NCBI GenBank assembly: GCA_947624375.1
Contig: CANQKD010000002.1
Coordinates: 124,001 to 188,000 of the forward strand
DNA length: 64,000 nt
Reading direction: 5' to 3'
DNA from: an uncultured Clostridia bacterium
GTDB taxonomy: Bacteria > Bacillota > Clostridia > Oscillospirales > Ruminococcaceae
Each line of letters begins with the position of its first letter. Positions within the stretch are counted from its first letter, which is position 1. Shown one piece after another: positions 1 to 11,734 of this stretch. The notes beneath the pieces were generated by a model, which saw only the letters and a list, made by a program, of their open reading frames with translations, was not told the DNA's origin and did no database searches. The position numbers were made by a program, and so were the translations under genes.

Positions 1-1869
1 GTTCTCGTTGACCTCTTTAGCAAGGGTATTGAACTTTGAAACTACCCACTTATCCTCGGTAGACAGCTCATCGCAGAGCTTATCGCACTTAAAGCCGTCG
101 GGCAGGTTCATCATGATATAGCGCGAGGCGTTCCACAGCTTGTTTGCAAAGTTTCTCGCCGCTTTTACCTTATCTTCGGTAAAGCGCATATCGTTGCCCG
201 GCGCATTGCCCATAGCAAGCATAAATCTCAGCGCATCTGCGCCGTACTGATCTATAATTTCAAGAGGGTCGATGCCGTTGCCGAGAGATTTTGACATCTT
301 TCTGCCCTGGGCATCTCTCACAAGACCGTGTATAAGAACGGTATCGAACGGCGGTTTGCCTGTATTTTCAAGCGCGCTGAACATCATTCTTATTACCCAG
401 AAGAAAATTATATCATAACCGGTAACAAGCGTATTTGTGGGGTAGAAATACTCAAAGTCTTCGGTCTTTTCGGGCCAGCCGAGAGTTGAGAACGGCCACA
501 GCGCCGATGAGAACCATGTATCCAGCGTATCGGGATCCTGACGCATAAGCTTGCCGCACTTGGGGCACACCGCGCTGTTTTCTTTGGTAACTACCATTTC
601 GCCGCAGTCGTCGCAGTAAAATGCAGGTATCTGATGTCCCCACCAGATCTGGCGCGAAATACACCAGTCTTTGATATTTTCAAGCCAGTGGAAATATATC
701 TTGTCAAATCTCTCGGGAACGAATTTTGTATCGCCGTTCTTTACCGCATCTATAGCAGGCTGAGCAAGCGGCTTCATCTTTACGAACCACTGTGTTGAAA
801 CTCTCGGCTCAACGGTGGTAGAGCAGCGGTAGCAAGTGCCAACGTTATGCTCGTGAGCCTCTGTACGTACCAAAAAGCCGCCTTTTTCAAGGTCTTCGAC
901 TATCTTCTTTCTTGCATCATATCTGTCCATACCTGCATAGTCGAGGTAGTCGTCGGTTATCTTAGCATCTTCCGTAAGAACATTTATGACCGGCAGGTCA
1001 TGGCGCAGACCCACCTCAAAGTCGTTGGGGTCGTGGGCAGGGGTTATCTTAACAACGCCCGTGCCGAACTCCATGTCAACATAGCTGTCGGCAACAATGG
1101 GTATCTCTCTGCCAACAAGCGGCAGGATAAGCGTTTTGCCCACAAGGTCTTTATATCTGTCGTCATCGGGATTTACTGCGACCGCGGTATCGCCCAGAAG
1201 CGTTTCAGGCCGCGTGGTGGCAAGCTCTATATATCCGCTGCCGTCTTTGAGCGGATAGCGCAGATGCCAGAAATGCCCTGCCTGATCTTCATAAGTTACC
1301 TCGGCATCGGAAAGCGAAGTTTTACACTTGGGACACCAGTTTATTATCCTCTCGCCCCTGTATATCAGACCTTTTTCGTAATACTTTACGAATACTTCTT
1401 TTACCGCCTGCGAACAGCCCTCGTCCATGGTGAAGCGTTCTCTGTCCCAGTCGCAGGAAGAGCCCAGCTTTTTGAGCTGCTCTACTATCCTGCCGCCGTA
1501 CTGCTTCTTCCAAGCCCATGCCCTTTCCATGAACTTCTCTCTGCCTATGCCCTCTTTGGTAAGACCCTCTTTGCGCATAGCTTCAACTATTTTCGCCTCG
1601 GTAGCTATCGCGGCGTGGTCTGTACCCGGCAGCCACAGCGCGCTGTAGCCGCTCATTCTCTTGAAACGTATCAGAATATCCTGCAAGGTCTCATCAAGCG
1701 CGTGACCCATATGCAGCTGACCTGTTATATTCGGCGGCGGAATTACTATGGTGTAGGGCTTTTTGTCCTTATTAACTTCTGCGTGGAACATCTTTCCGTC
1801 CGTCCAGTATTTGTATATCCTGTCCTCGAACTGTGCAGGTTCGTAGGTCTTTGGCAATTCTTTTTTCAT
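1..1869 (-). CDS. valS: Valine-tRNA ligase, 3' part cut by window edge
   Basis: Charges tRNA-Val with valine in the cytoplasm. The open frame runs from an ATG at 1869 off the left edge, giving 623 of the usual 880 or so residues. The class I signature HMGH is at residues 53-56, the CP1 editing domain with [10 protein letters not shown] near residue 215, a zinc-like CPKC and CxxC pair is present, and KMSKS lies near residue 525. The missing part is the anticodon-binding domain and C-terminal coiled coil. An AGAGG ribosome site sits 9 bases before the start. The leader holds no T-box, although many Firmicute valS genes have one. Confidence 0.97.
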   Translation of the reverse strand, partial: MKKELPKTYEPAQFEDRIYKYWTDGKMFHAEVNKDKKPYTIVIPPPNITGQLHMGHALDETLQDILIRFKRMSGYSALWLPGTDHAAIATEAKIVEAMRKEGLTKEGIGREKFMERAWAWKKQYGGRIVEQLKKLGSSCDWDRERFTMDEGCSQAVKEVFVKYYEKGLIYRGERIINWCPKCKTSLSDAEVTYEDQAGHFWHLRYPLKDGSGYIELATTRPETLLGDTAVAVNPDDDRYKDLVGKTLILPLVGREIPIVADSYVDMEFGTGVVKITPAHDPNDFEVGLRHDLPVINVLTEDAKITDDYLDYAGMDRYDARKKIVEDLEKGGFLVRTEAHEHNVGTCYRCSTTVEPRVSTQWFVKMKPLAQPAIDAVKNGDTKFVPERFDKIYFHWLENIKDWCISRQIWWGHQIPAFYCDDCGEMVVTKENSAVCPKCGKLMRQDPDTLDTWFSSALWPFSTLGWPEKTEDFEYFYPTNTLVTGYDIIFFWVIRMMFSALENTGKPPFDTVLIHGLVRDAQGRKMSKSLGNGIDPLEIIDQYGADALRFMLAMGNAPGNDMRFTEDKVKAARNFANKLWNASRYIMMNLPDGFKCDKLCDELSTEDKWVVSKFNTLAKEVNEN

Positions 1870-2019
1870 TTTTTATACCTCTTTTTTATACTTGATTTTA
1901 TGCGAATAAAAACTGCGCCGTCAGACTCGCACGCCCGAGCCTACAGACGAGTAAAAGCGGTATTTAAAATTGCTGTACGTCATGAACTCTCCCTCTTTTA
2001 AATGAAAATGCTATCTTAT

Positions 2020-2048
2020 ATTATTACACATTTTGACTGAAAAGTCAA
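2020..2048 (-). promoter_or_regulatory. valS promoter with palindrome at -35
   Basis: On the minus strand TTGACT is followed after 17 bases by AATAAT. The -35 box is one arm of a perfect inverted repeat, TTGACT-N4-AGTCAA (2033-2048), which could be an operator or a chance palindrome. Confidence 0.5.
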
Positions 2049-2081
2049 GATAGAAAAAAGGGAGTGCGGGAAAGAAAGAAC

Positions 2082-2180
2082 TTCTTGCTTCTTGCCTCTT
2101 GTAAACAGCAGATATGAAAATCTTCTGCAAGGGTTGTAAAACCGTTTCTAACCTCTAATTTCTCACCTCTAACCTCTAAT
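2082..2180. repeat. Heptanucleotide arrays
   Basis: 2082-2102 is three 7-mers of the TTCTTGC type. 2146-2180 is five 7-mers in register: TTCTAAC, CTCTAAT, TTCTCAC, CTCTAAC, CTCTAAT. The overall consensus is YTCTWRY. Confidence 0.8.
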
Positions 2181-2950
2181 AGCTGAAGCAAGAGGTTGTA
2201 AGGCGACGTTTGCGAGTTTTTATATTTGCGCTTACGCGCGCGCAGGAGCGCACCACCGCCACACTCACAAAACGGCACTCCCCCCATAAAAAGCGCCCAC
2301 TCTAAATTCAGCTGGCAACATTTTCTTTCGGTGGCAATAGCAGTAGCGGTTTTTGAGGAGAGCTTGGGGTGGCAATGATTAAAGCGAAAGAGGCATGGGG
2401 CAAAAAGCGCGCGTAACAACTACAGTTCATCGTTATACTGCCCACAACTACGCCACTTTTCTCACGACTGGAAGTATATTTTGCCATCTTTCTTTTTTGG
2501 GGATGTATACCAGAGAGGGATTCTATAGTATATAATTGTAAGAGTATGAAAGTGCAAGCGGTGAACAGCTCCGCAGGTTGCGCGTAAGCGCGAATATTAC
2601 AAACATTAAACCAACGCGCAAAAGTTGAAATTCTAACTTTTTACTTCTAACTTCAACTATTAGAAGCAAGAGGTAAGATGTGGGGTCTTTTCACTTTGAG
2701 CAGCGTTCTCTGAGAGAACGCAGAAAGAGAGATAAGGTCTTTTCAAAGGAAAATCCCTCTCTTGCAGAGCGCACGATGTAGGGGCTTTCGCCGTCTGCGG
2801 ACGGCGACGAGGGGCTCGCCCCTCGACCTGACGACCCTTTTGAAAAAGGGTCGATCGAAAACTTTTGGTTTCTTGACAGGGGTTACAACTTATGAGGTCA
2901 AACGCGCTCGCTGAGAAGTTACAGAAATATACACACTACGTTTGGTAGCA

Positions 2951-3084
2951 AACGAAAAAAGCCCGTCACACCGCAAGGTGTGCGCCGCCAACCGTTTTTG
3001 GCGGCGAGGGATTTTTTCTGCACTTGACCGACACTTGTGGCGGTCAATGTGTGCGCTCCTGCGCCGCGCGTAAGCGCAAATATT
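2951..3084 (+). repeat. Three-hairpin element, copy 1
   Basis: Contains in order CACACC-GCAA-GGTGTG, a GCCGCCA/TGGCGGC stem, and a variable hairpin TTGACCG-N10-CGGTCAA (3024-3047), then a GCGCGTAAGCGC motif. The same order recurs at 23911-24046 and, inverted, at about 23052-23156. Confidence 0.8.
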
Positions 3085-3134
3085 ACAAGCAAGAAATCGC
3101 TTTTTATAGACTAGCACAAACTTTTCAAACGCGC

Positions 3135-3234
3135 TTCTAACCTCTTACTTCTCACCTCTTACATCTAATAAAAAAAGATGCGCTCCGTTATAGAGCGCAC
3201 CTCTTGCATCTTGCTTCTTAAACTCTTGCTTCTA

Positions 3235-3236
<2 letters not shown>
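3135..3236. repeat. Heptanucleotide arrays flanking groEL terminator
   Basis: 3135-3169 is five 7-mers of the YTCTWAC type. 3201-3236 is a second run of the YTCTTGC type, reaching the groEL stop codon. The terminator hairpin lies between them. Confidence 0.75.
3170..3200 (-). terminator. groESL terminator
   Basis: On the minus strand a GCGCTC/GAGCGC stem (3193-3198 with 3180-3185) with a short loop is followed by seven T residues. Confidence 0.75.
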
Positions 3237-4881
<1,645 letters not shown>

Positions 4882-4886
4882 TTAAA

Positions 4887-5207
<321 letters not shown>

Positions 5208-5234
5208 TTAGCACTCATTCACTTTGAGTGCTAA
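5208..5234 (-). promoter_or_regulatory. CIRCE operator of groESL (HrcA site)
   Basis: A perfect CIRCE: TTAGCACTC (5208-5216), nine-base spacer, GAGTGCTAA (5226-5234), placed just downstream of the -10 box. Confidence 0.98.
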
Positions 5235-5238
5235 ATAT

Positions 5239-5266
5239 ATTGTACCACTATTTTGGCAAATTGCAA
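5239..5266 (-). promoter_or_regulatory. groESL sigma-A promoter
   Basis: TTGCAA and TACAAT on the minus strand with a 16-base spacer, immediately upstream of the CIRCE operator. Confidence 0.85.
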
Positions 5267-5493
5267 GAGGGAAACAGGCAGTTTTTTCATTTTCGGCGTT
5301 TAGCACAAATAATTCATCACATTGGCGTGTATATTTGTTGATTTGTAAAATCTGCGCTTTATTCTTTGCAGGAATTGAAACAATTTTCATAATATTTCTC
5401 GAAGCACAGGCTTTTAAACTGCACATTTTTAGTATTATTAAAAATATATTCATATAAATGTAACAGAATTTTAATAAAATCTAATTGTGAATT

Positions 5494-5502
5494 TGTTATA
5501 AT
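5494..5502 (+). promoter_or_regulatory. Extended -10 promoter of the two-component operon
   Basis: TGTTATAAT is a consensus TGn extended -10. No good -35 box is seen, as is common for this promoter type. The rest of 5267-5593 shows nothing else clear. Confidence 0.55.
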
Positions 5503-5593
5503 AGTTGTATGAATTAAAAATTTGCTATTTTTTTGTTCAAATTTTCAAAGGTATGACAAGACGACCTGTATTAACAAAGGTATGGTGATAAAT

Positions 5594-6289
5594 ATGGCTC
5601 TCGGTAAAGTGCTGGTAGTCGATGATGACAAGAATATATGCGAGCTTTTAAGGCTCTATCTGGAAAAGGACGGCTACAGCGTGATACTTTCCCACGATGG
5701 CGAAGAAGCTGTGGTAAAGTTCAACGCGCTCAAACCCGACATTGTTCTGCTCGACATCATGCTGCCCGGTCTTGACGGCTGGCAGGTGTGCAGAGAGATA
5801 CGCAAAAAGTCAAACGTTCCTATAATAATGATAACGGCGAAAGGCGAAACTTTCGACAAGGTGCTGGGACTGGAGCTCGGCGCGGACGACTATATTGTAA
5901 AGCCGTTTGATACAAAGGAAGTTATTGCGAGAATCAAAGCTGTTACAAGGCGTGTAGGGCAGGTATCTTCGGAGACGGAAGTAAAGGAAGTGCGCTACGA
6001 CAAGCTGGTAGTCAACATGACGAGATACGAGCTTAAAGTTGACGGCAAGATACTTGACACGCCGCCGAAAGAGCTGGAGCTGTTGTTCCACTTAGCTTCA
6101 AATCCCAACAGAGTTTACACGCGCGACCAGCTGCTGGACGAAGTATGGGGCTTTGAATATTACGGCGATTCAAGAACGATAGACGTACACGTTAAGAGGC
6201 TTCGCGAAAAGCTGGAAGGCGTTTCGGACAAATGGGCTTTGAAAACTGTATGGGGCGTAGGCTATAAATTTGAGGCTGACGAAGAATAA
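5594..6289 (+). CDS. OmpR-family response regulator
   Basis: DNA-binding partner of the kinase encoded next. The 231 residues comprise a receiver domain (1-120) with phosphoacceptor Asp54 in LLDIMLPG, the acidic pocket DDD at 10-12 and the conserved Lys of YIVKPF near 104, then a winged helix (about 133-231) ending in WGVGYKFE. The ATG at 5594 is chosen because GGTGAT lies at the right distance. A longer frame from 5522 adds 24 residues with no family similarity. Its stop overlaps the kinase start by one base (TAATG), so the two are translationally coupled. Confidence 0.95.
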   Translation: MALGKVLVVDDDKNICELLRLYLEKDGYSVILSHDGEEAVVKFNALKPDIVLLDIMLPGLDGWQVCREIRKKSNVPIIMITAKGETFDKVLGLELGADDYIVKPFDTKEVIARIKAVTRRVGQVSSETEVKEVRYDKLVVNMTRYELKVDGKILDTPPKELELLFHLASNPNRVYTRDQLLDEVWGFEYYGDSRTIDVHVKRLREKLEGVSDKWALKTVWGVGYKFEADEE

Positions 6290-7734
6290 TGCGCGACACC
6301 AAAAGCATATTTTTTAAATACTTCATAATATGTGCGGCAGTAATACTAATAAGCTTTATATGCTTAGGAGCAGTATTACTGCTTGTTTCTTCACAGTATT
6401 TTTCGGGCGAGAAGCGCAACTTGCTTATCTCTAACGTTTCAAATGCCGCTGAAGAGATCGCACAGACTGTCGATGACACGCAGCAGCCGCTTGATGAGGT
6501 GCTGCGCGGCGAGGCTGTGGAAGACATACTGAAAAGCCACGCGCAGTCGATAGGCGGCGAGCTTTTTATGACAAGCGAAAACGGCACGCCGATGGTTTTA
6601 ACAGGAACGCAGCTGAGCGGCAGTGTACCCGAGAGCGTACTTAATGACATGATAAAGAGCGCGACTTACTTTTCCTCTGACATGGGGGGATTTTTGCCGT
6701 CTGAAAGGCACGTTTCGGGCATATCGTTCAATATAGGCAGTCAGCCGTTTTATCTGTTCGCGACTATTTCTCTGACGGAGCAGGACAGCTACATCTGGAA
6801 TATAATGCAGATATTTTTGATATCTATGATACTGGTACTTGCCATAGTGCTTATAATAGTATACATCGCTACAAAGCAGCTTACCACGCCTATTACGGAA
6901 CTTGCCGAAACTGCAACGCTGATAGGCAGGGGCGATTTTACTCAGCGGCTGCCCGAATATGATACAACGGAGTTTGACATTCTGGGCAAGGCTTTCAATG
7001 ACATGGCTGTATCTCTGAACAACTACGACAAGATGAGGAGCAGCTTTGTTGCAAATGTTTCGCACGAGCTGAGAACGCCTATGACCTCGATAGGCGGATT
7101 TGTTGACGGCATACTGGACGGCACTATACCGCCGAGCGAGGAGAAGAAGTATCTGAGGATAATATCTTCGGAAGTGCAGAGGCTGACGCGGCTTGTGAGA
7201 AGTATGCTCAATCTGGCGAGGATAGAATCGGGGACGGTAGAGCTTAAATGTGCGCAATTCAGCCTGATAGAACCTATAGTTGACACGCTAGTGACGTTTG
7301 AAAACAGGCTGGAGGAAAAGAACATTGATGTTCGCGGACTGGACGTTGACAGGGTGATAGTATACGCTGACAACGATCTTATACATCAGGTCATATACAA
7401 TCTGCTTGAAAATGCGATAAAGTTTGTTGACAAGAACGGTTATATCGAGTTCGGGTTCGATACGCACGACAACATGACAGCGGTATCTATAAAAAACAGC
7501 GGTGAGGGGCTTTCACAAGAGGAACTGCCGCAGGTGTTTGACAGATTTTACAAGACAGACGAATCGCGCGGCAAGGACAAGAGCGGTGTCGGTCTGGGTC
7601 TTAACATAGTAAGAAGCATAGTAAAGCTGCACGGCGGCAAAATAATGGTTCGCAGCGTAAAGGGCGAATACACCGAGTTTGTATTCACTCTGCCCGGCAA
7701 GCCGCAGGAAAGCGACAGCAGCACAAAGAGGTGA
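6289..7734 (+). CDS. Membrane sensor histidine kinase
   Basis: Sensor of the pair with the preceding regulator. The 481 residues run: membrane segment 11-33, extracytoplasmic sensor of about 135 residues, membrane segment 169-194, HAMP 195-245, HisKA with His259 in FVANVSHELRTP, and an HATPase domain with NLLENAIKF and GVGLGLNIV. All catalytic boxes are intact. The following gene is an HtrA protease, so a role in sensing secretion or envelope stress, like Bacillus CssS, is a reasonable inference. The signal is unknown. Confidence 0.95.
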   Translation: MRDTKSIFFKYFIICAAVILISFICLGAVLLLVSSQYFSGEKRNLLISNVSNAAEEIAQTVDDTQQPLDEVLRGEAVEDILKSHAQSIGGELFMTSENGTPMVLTGTQLSGSVPESVLNDMIKSATYFSSDMGGFLPSERHVSGISFNIGSQPFYLFATISLTEQDSYIWNIMQIFLISMILVLAIVLIIVYIATKQLTTPITELAETATLIGRGDFTQRLPEYDTTEFDILGKAFNDMAVSLNNYDKMRSSFVANVSHELRTPMTSIGGFVDGILDGTIPPSEEKKYLRIISSEVQRLTRLVRSMLNLARIESGTVELKCAQFSLIEPIVDTLVTFENRLEEKNIDVRGLDVDRVIVYADNDLIHQVIYNLLENAIKFVDKNGYIEFGFDTHDNMTAVSIKNSGEGLSQEELPQVFDRFYKTDESRGKDKSGVGLGLNIVRSIVKLHGGKIMVRSVKGEYTEFVFTLPGKPQESDSSTKR

Positions 7735-7740
7735 CGTATA

Positions 7741-9114
7741 GTGGATCTTTTTGAGAAGAATTTGCAGGAGATAGAAGAAAAATACCCCTGTGAAGCTGTG
7801 CCCGAATGCGCGGACAGCGAGAGTACGGAGAATATACAAGAAGACGCAGAAAGCGCTGATAGCTCCGAAAAAGCTACAGGCAGAAAAGGTGATTTTGACG
7901 ACATTTTCTGGGGCTCGGTGATGACTGCCACCTACAGAAAGCAAAGCAACGCTGCGGCATTTTTCAGGGCGGCGTGCATTACCATAATCCTGGCGCTGCT
8001 GCTTTATATGATGTCAACAATTATGCTGGGCAAGGGCTGGATAACAAACACACTGCTGCACGCATCTGACAAAATGAACTTTACTCTGCCGCTTTATGAG
8101 ACACCAAAGCTGGACGAGAGCTATTATATGCCAGACGGCAGCGGCAGATACACTACCGAGGGGCTTGCCAAGGCGCTTACGCCTTCGGTGGTATCGGTAG
8201 TGGTGTATTACGATGTTACGCCAACTACTATAATAGGCGGTTCAACGCAAGGCTCGGGTATAATAATCACCGAGGACGGATATATTGTTACCAACGCGCA
8301 CGTTGTTGACAACTCCCCTACCCTTATAAAGGTGATACTTCATGATGACACGCCGTATGCGGCAAAGGTGATAGGCAGCGACCCCAAGACGGATCTTGCT
8401 GTTTTGAAGATAGAGGCTGCCGGTCTTTCGCCTGCGGTGTTTGCAGACTCAGACAGTGTTTCGCCGGGTGAAGAAGTTGTTGCCATAGGCAGCCCTGCGG
8501 GTCTTTACGGCTCTATAACAAAGGGCGTTGTTTCGGCTGTGGGCAGAGAAATAAGAACGCAGGTAGAGAACCTTGAAATGGAATGTATACAGATAGATGC
8601 CGCTATAAACCCCGGCAACTCGGGCGGTGCGCTGTTCAATATGTGGGGACAGGTGGTAGGAGTTATATCTTCAAAACTTTCTGCGACTTATTATGACGGC
8701 ATAGGTTTTGCGATATCTACAAAAGCTGCAAAGCCGATAATCGAGCAGCTTATAGAATTCGGCGGCATACTGGACAGAGTGCGCATCGGTATAACGTTTG
8801 TGGGTGTTGACGAAGTGGCAGCGGACAGCTACGGATACCCGTGTGCAGGGCTGTATATAGCAAAAATAGACGAAAACTGCGACATAAGCAATACCGAGCT
8901 TCTGGTGGGTGACTTTATAACGCACATAAACGGCAAGGAGGTAACGAGCCTTAATGAGACGATGGAGGCGGTCTCGGGCATGAAGCCGGGAGATGAAGTT
9001 ACCGCCGATGTTGTAAGGATAGACCCCAACGGCGGCACAACAAACTTTACGATAACTTTCAAGCTGGAGCAGGACAACACCGCGACACAAGGCTTTGTTG
9101 AAGAGAAAGACTAA
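7741..9114 (+). CDS. htrA: Membrane-anchored HtrA/DegP-type serine protease
   Basis: Degrades or refolds damaged proteins outside the membrane. The 457 residues have an acidic cytoplasmic N-terminus, a membrane anchor at about 74-95, a trypsin-like domain with the complete triad His187 (TNAHVV), Asp218 (KTDLAVLK) and Ser294 (GNSGGAL), and one PDZ domain at about 345-440. It starts with GTG, 7 bases after an AGAGGTGA site that overlaps the kinase stop. Third gene of the two-component operon, so it is probably both a target and a reporter of that system. Confidence 0.95.
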   Translation: MDLFEKNLQEIEEKYPCEAVPECADSESTENIQEDAESADSSEKATGRKGDFDDIFWGSVMTATYRKQSNAAAFFRAACITIILALLLYMMSTIMLGKGWITNTLLHASDKMNFTLPLYETPKLDESYYMPDGSGRYTTEGLAKALTPSVVSVVVYYDVTPTTIIGGSTQGSGIIITEDGYIVTNAHVVDNSPTLIKVILHDDTPYAAKVIGSDPKTDLAVLKIEAAGLSPAVFADSDSVSPGEEVVAIGSPAGLYGSITKGVVSAVGREIRTQVENLEMECIQIDAAINPGNSGGALFNMWGQVVGVISSKLSATYYDGIGFAISTKAAKPIIEQLIEFGGILDRVRIGITFVGVDEVAADSYGYPCAGLYIAKIDENCDISNTELLVGDFITHINGKEVTSLNETMEAVSGMKPGDEVTADVVRIDPNGGTTNFTITFKLEQDNTATQGFVEEKD

Positions 9115-9172
9115 AATAGTTAAATCATTAAAAGCAAACAATGATTTTTTACCGATTATACACAGATACTTA

Positions 9173-9201
9173 TTGACACGCCAAAAGTTTTAAGATATAA
9201 T
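9173..9201 (+). promoter_or_regulatory. Consensus sigma-A promoter of CAP lipoprotein gene
   Basis: TTGACA, 17 bases, TATAAT: a perfect consensus match. Confidence 0.95.
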
Positions 9202-9245
9202 ATTTATAGTAGGTTTTTATGTTGAATTTACAGAGGTAGATATAT

Positions 9246-10505
9246 ATGAAGAAAACACGGGTATTTCTTATATCTGCGGCGGCTGCGGCACTTGCGCTTA
9301 CGGGCTGTCTGAATGTCAGCGGCGGCGAATATTACGTTACATTGCCCCCTGCCCCTGTGGTAAACAGCGGCGAGGCGACCGACAGTGACTCTGCTTCAGG
9401 CAGCCAGACAACGGCAGCAAGCGAAATTACCGGCAGCGAGGCTGCAAGCGGCACTACTCTGGTAGCTGTGGAGCTTGACAGTGACGGCAATATTGTCACC
9501 GATGAAAACGGCGCACCTGTTACCACTATAATAACAGAAAAAGCTCCCGACGGCAGCGAGGATATTCCGGGCATCGGCACTTCTTTACCGACAACTGATG
9601 CTTCGGGAAGCGGCTTAGAAAGTGATCCGCCAAAGAGCTCTGAAAGCACTGTATCTGGCGGCGAAAACGGCGCACCTGCTGTAGGCTCAAAGATGCAGAC
9701 CATTTCAAGCACTCCGTTTTACGGCTCTGTCGGTGAGGGAGCGCAGGTAATAGCTCTTTTGCCGAGCGGAATGGATGTTACGATCACCGAAAGCGCCGAT
9801 GACGGCTGGTATGAGGTATCGGCAGGCGGAATGAGCGGTTATATAAGGACAACTGCTCTTACAAAGCCAAAGACCACCACCACGACTACCACTACTACCA
9901 CTACAACGACGACGACTACTACGACGACCACTACAACTACAACGACCACGACGACTACCACGCCGCCTCCAACGGTCACGACGACGACCACTACAACGCC
10001 AAAGCCTGTAACTCAGCCCACGGCCACAACTGCTGCGCCGAAGCCGAACAGCTGGCTTTCAAAATATGACAGTGATACACAGCAAAAAATAAACGAAGTA
10101 TTGAAGTACACGAACGAATTAAGGAAAAAGCACGGTCTGGGACCCTTGATACTGGACGAGAAGCTTACTGAAATAGCCATGATAAGGGCCGATCAGATAT
10201 CAAAGCAGGCAGAACCTACACACCTTAGCAAAGAAGAAATGAAAAAAATGTACAATCAGTACCTTGGTCAGTATTCTTGGGAAGGCCGCGGCGAGAATTT
10301 GGCATATGGACAAACCAAAGCGAAAGATGCTGTAGCAAGTTGGGAAAAATCAACGGGACATCTTACTAATATACTTGGCGGAAACAGCACGCACTCAGAC
10401 GGCACGCCGGTCGGAAAATTCACGCATATAGGCATAGGCGTTTGCTATGTCGGCAACACCCAGTACGGTTGGTACTGGGTACAGGAATTTGTAACTTACT
10501 GGTAA
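9246..10505 (+). CDS. Secreted CAP (SCP/PR-1) lipoprotein with SH3 and polythreonine linker
   Basis: The 419 residues begin with a lipoprotein signal peptide (lipobox LTGC, Cys21). Then comes a Ser/Thr/acidic linker, a bacterial SH3-like domain (about 150-205), a nearly pure threonine run (about 212-238) continuing into a Pro/Thr stretch, and a CAP domain (about 275-419) with the GENLA and WYWVQEF signatures. It is expected to be tethered to the outer membrane face, the linker spanning the wall. CAP domains of this type are widespread in Firmicutes but their activity is mostly unknown. The threonine codons are mixed (ACC, ACT, ACG, ACA). Monocistronic, with its own promoter and terminator. 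Confidence 0.9.
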   Translation: MKKTRVFLISAAAAALALTGCLNVSGGEYYVTLPPAPVVNSGEATDSDSASGSQTTAASEITGSEAASGTTLVAVELDSDGNIVTDENGAPVTTIITEKAPDGSEDIPGIGTSLPTTDASGSGLESDPPKSSESTVSGGENGAPAVGSKMQTISSTPFYGSVGEGAQVIALLPSGMDVTITESADDGWYEVSAGGMSGYIRTTALTKPKTTTTTTTTTTTTTTTTTTTTTTTTTTTTTTPPPTVTTTTTTTPKPVTQPTATTAAPKPNSWLSKYDSDTQQKINEVLKYTNELRKKHGLGPLILDEKLTEIAMIRADQISKQAEPTHLSKEEMKKMYNQYLGQYSWEGRGENLAYGQTKAKDAVASWEKSTGHLTNILGGNSTHSDGTPVGKFTHIGIGVCYVGNTQYGWYWVQEFVTYW

Positions 10506-10513
10506 ACAGCAAT

Positions 10514-10542
10514 AAAAAAGGCTCACACAAATGAGCCTTTTT
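10514..10542. terminator. Bidirectional terminator
   Basis: AAAAAAGGCTCA and TGAGCCTTTTT pair around a seven-base loop. It serves the CAP gene (+) and the converging CPBP gene (-). Confidence 0.9.
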
Positions 10543-10553
10543 ATTTTGCCTTT

Positions 10554-11630
10554 TTATATGTTTGCAAGTATGAAGCTTGATATATACTGATACGCCAGAA
10601 ACAGCCAGTAGAACACCATAGGCATACACAGCATGGCGGTCTTGTACCTCTCGCCCGTTCTCATAACGCAGTTGTCGTCTTTTGGCAGGCGAATTTTTCT
10701 GTGATGTGCAAATATTACATACAGACCTATTACAAGGCAGAGTATGGCGAAGGCATAGTACACCTGATACAAAGCATCGCTGCCGATAATATCGGCGATG
10801 TCGGGCACCTGCGCCAGCGCGTTGTTGAGCATATGCACAACTATGGAGGGGATTACAGAATTGCAGCCTACTGTTATACTGCCCATTACAAGACCGAAGC
10901 AGAATGCGTTTACCGCCTGCGGAATATTCTCGTGCATAAGACCGAACACCAGCGACGAAATTATTACCGCCATACCCTTGCCATACGGTTTGAGAAGGTG
11001 TATAGACAGACCGCGGTAGAGGGTCTCTTCGGCAACAGGGGCGATTATCACGCCGTAGAGCAGCTGCAATGCAAAAGCCGATGCAGAAATGTTGGTGTAA
11101 GAAAAATCAGCCTGCGGAACGGTGATGCCGTATGAAGAAAGATACGAAACAACTATTCCTATTATAGCGGCAAGCGCCAGGTTTGTGAGCATTACCGCAG
11201 GAAAACAGGTGACTATGGTCTTACCCTGCCCTTTTTCAAAGCGGTAGATGTGTGTAAGATCGATCCTGAAGCCCAGTCTGGCTATAAGCAGCAGGGCTAT
11301 AACAGCCACACCGACAACGATACAGGAATACCCCATGTTTACCGCTGTGGAATAGTAGAAGTCGTCGCTGTCCAGAATGCTGTTGTATCTGCTGCCAAAC
11401 GGCACTGCCATCTCGCCGCTGTGAAGATATATCAATACACAAATCGTTATCTTGCCAACGACAAAACACAGCAGTTCATACATCAGCAAAAGTATACCGA
11501 GTGTAGAGGCATTTTTCTTCAAAAGCCGCCGCTCGTTCATTCTTGCCGCATAAAGCTGGTAGTCGTAATTCATATTCATATTGTTAAAGTTATTAAAGCC
11601 GCCGAAGCCGCCATAGCCGAAATTATCCAT
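10554..11630 (-). CDS. CPBP-family intramembrane metalloprotease
   Basis: A 358-residue polytopic membrane protein with about eight hydrophobic segments after a Gly/Asn/Phe-rich N-terminus (MDNFGYGGFGGFNN). It carries all CPBP (CAAX protease and bacteriocin-processing) motifs: EETLYRG (Glu201, Glu202, Arg206), FGLMHE with His233, and HMLNN with His266. The family includes prenyl-protein proteases and bacteriocin self-immunity proteins. No bacteriocin gene is adjacent, so the substrate is open. Single gene with its own promoter. Confidence 0.9.
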   Translation of the reverse strand: MDNFGYGGFGGFNNFNNMNMNYDYQLYAARMNERRLLKKNASTLGILLLMYELLCFVVGKITICVLIYLHSGEMAVPFGSRYNSILDSDDFYYSTAVNMGYSCIVVGVAVIALLLIARLGFRIDLTHIYRFEKGQGKTIVTCFPAVMLTNLALAAIIGIVVSYLSSYGITVPQADFSYTNISASAFALQLLYGVIIAPVAEETLYRGLSIHLLKPYGKGMAVIISSLVFGLMHENIPQAVNAFCFGLVMGSITVGCNSVIPSIVVHMLNNALAQVPDIADIIGSDALYQVYYAFAILCLVIGLYVIFAHHRKIRLPKDDNCVMRTGERYKTAMLCMPMVFYWLFLAYQYISSFILANI

Positions 11631-11660
11631 GGTTAGTCCTCTCTATATATAGATATTTTT

Positions 11661-11689
11661 ATTATAACAGATATTCACTCATTTTGCAA
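11661..11689 (-). promoter_or_regulatory. Promoter of CPBP gene
   Basis: Minus-strand TTGCAA and TATAAT with a 17-base spacer. Confidence 0.8.
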
Positions 11690-11734
11690 CTATTAAATAT
11701 TTGTAAATAAAATATTAAAAAATCATTACAGGTA

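Larger units (their letters stand above)
2049..3169. repeat. Repeat island 1, gene-free
   Basis: No convincing coding frame exists between the valS promoter and the groEL terminator. The stretch is a mosaic of elements that recur elsewhere in the window: heptanucleotide arrays (2082-2102, 2146-2180, 2631-2679, 3135-3169), a reverse copy of the AAAAGTTTTCG hairpin element (about 2828-2880), a reverse relative of the 158-bp repeat (about 2690-2775), a short GCGCTTACGCGC / AACAGCTCCGCAG palindromic motif (about 2222-2250 and 2562-2592), and a full copy of the three-hairpin element (2951-3084). Confidence 0.75.

Noticed and set aside
847-2001. 384-codon frame antisense to valS
   Set aside because: Shadow of valS on the opposite strand; composition is unlike a real protein.
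1870-2050. T-box riboswitch upstream of valS
   Set aside because: Expected in many Firmicutes, but no GGTGG-type T-box sequence, specifier loop or terminator/antiterminator pair is visible in the leader.
2890-3117. 75-codon minus-strand frame in repeat island 1
   Set aside because: Lies wholly inside the three-hairpin element and reads through palindromes.
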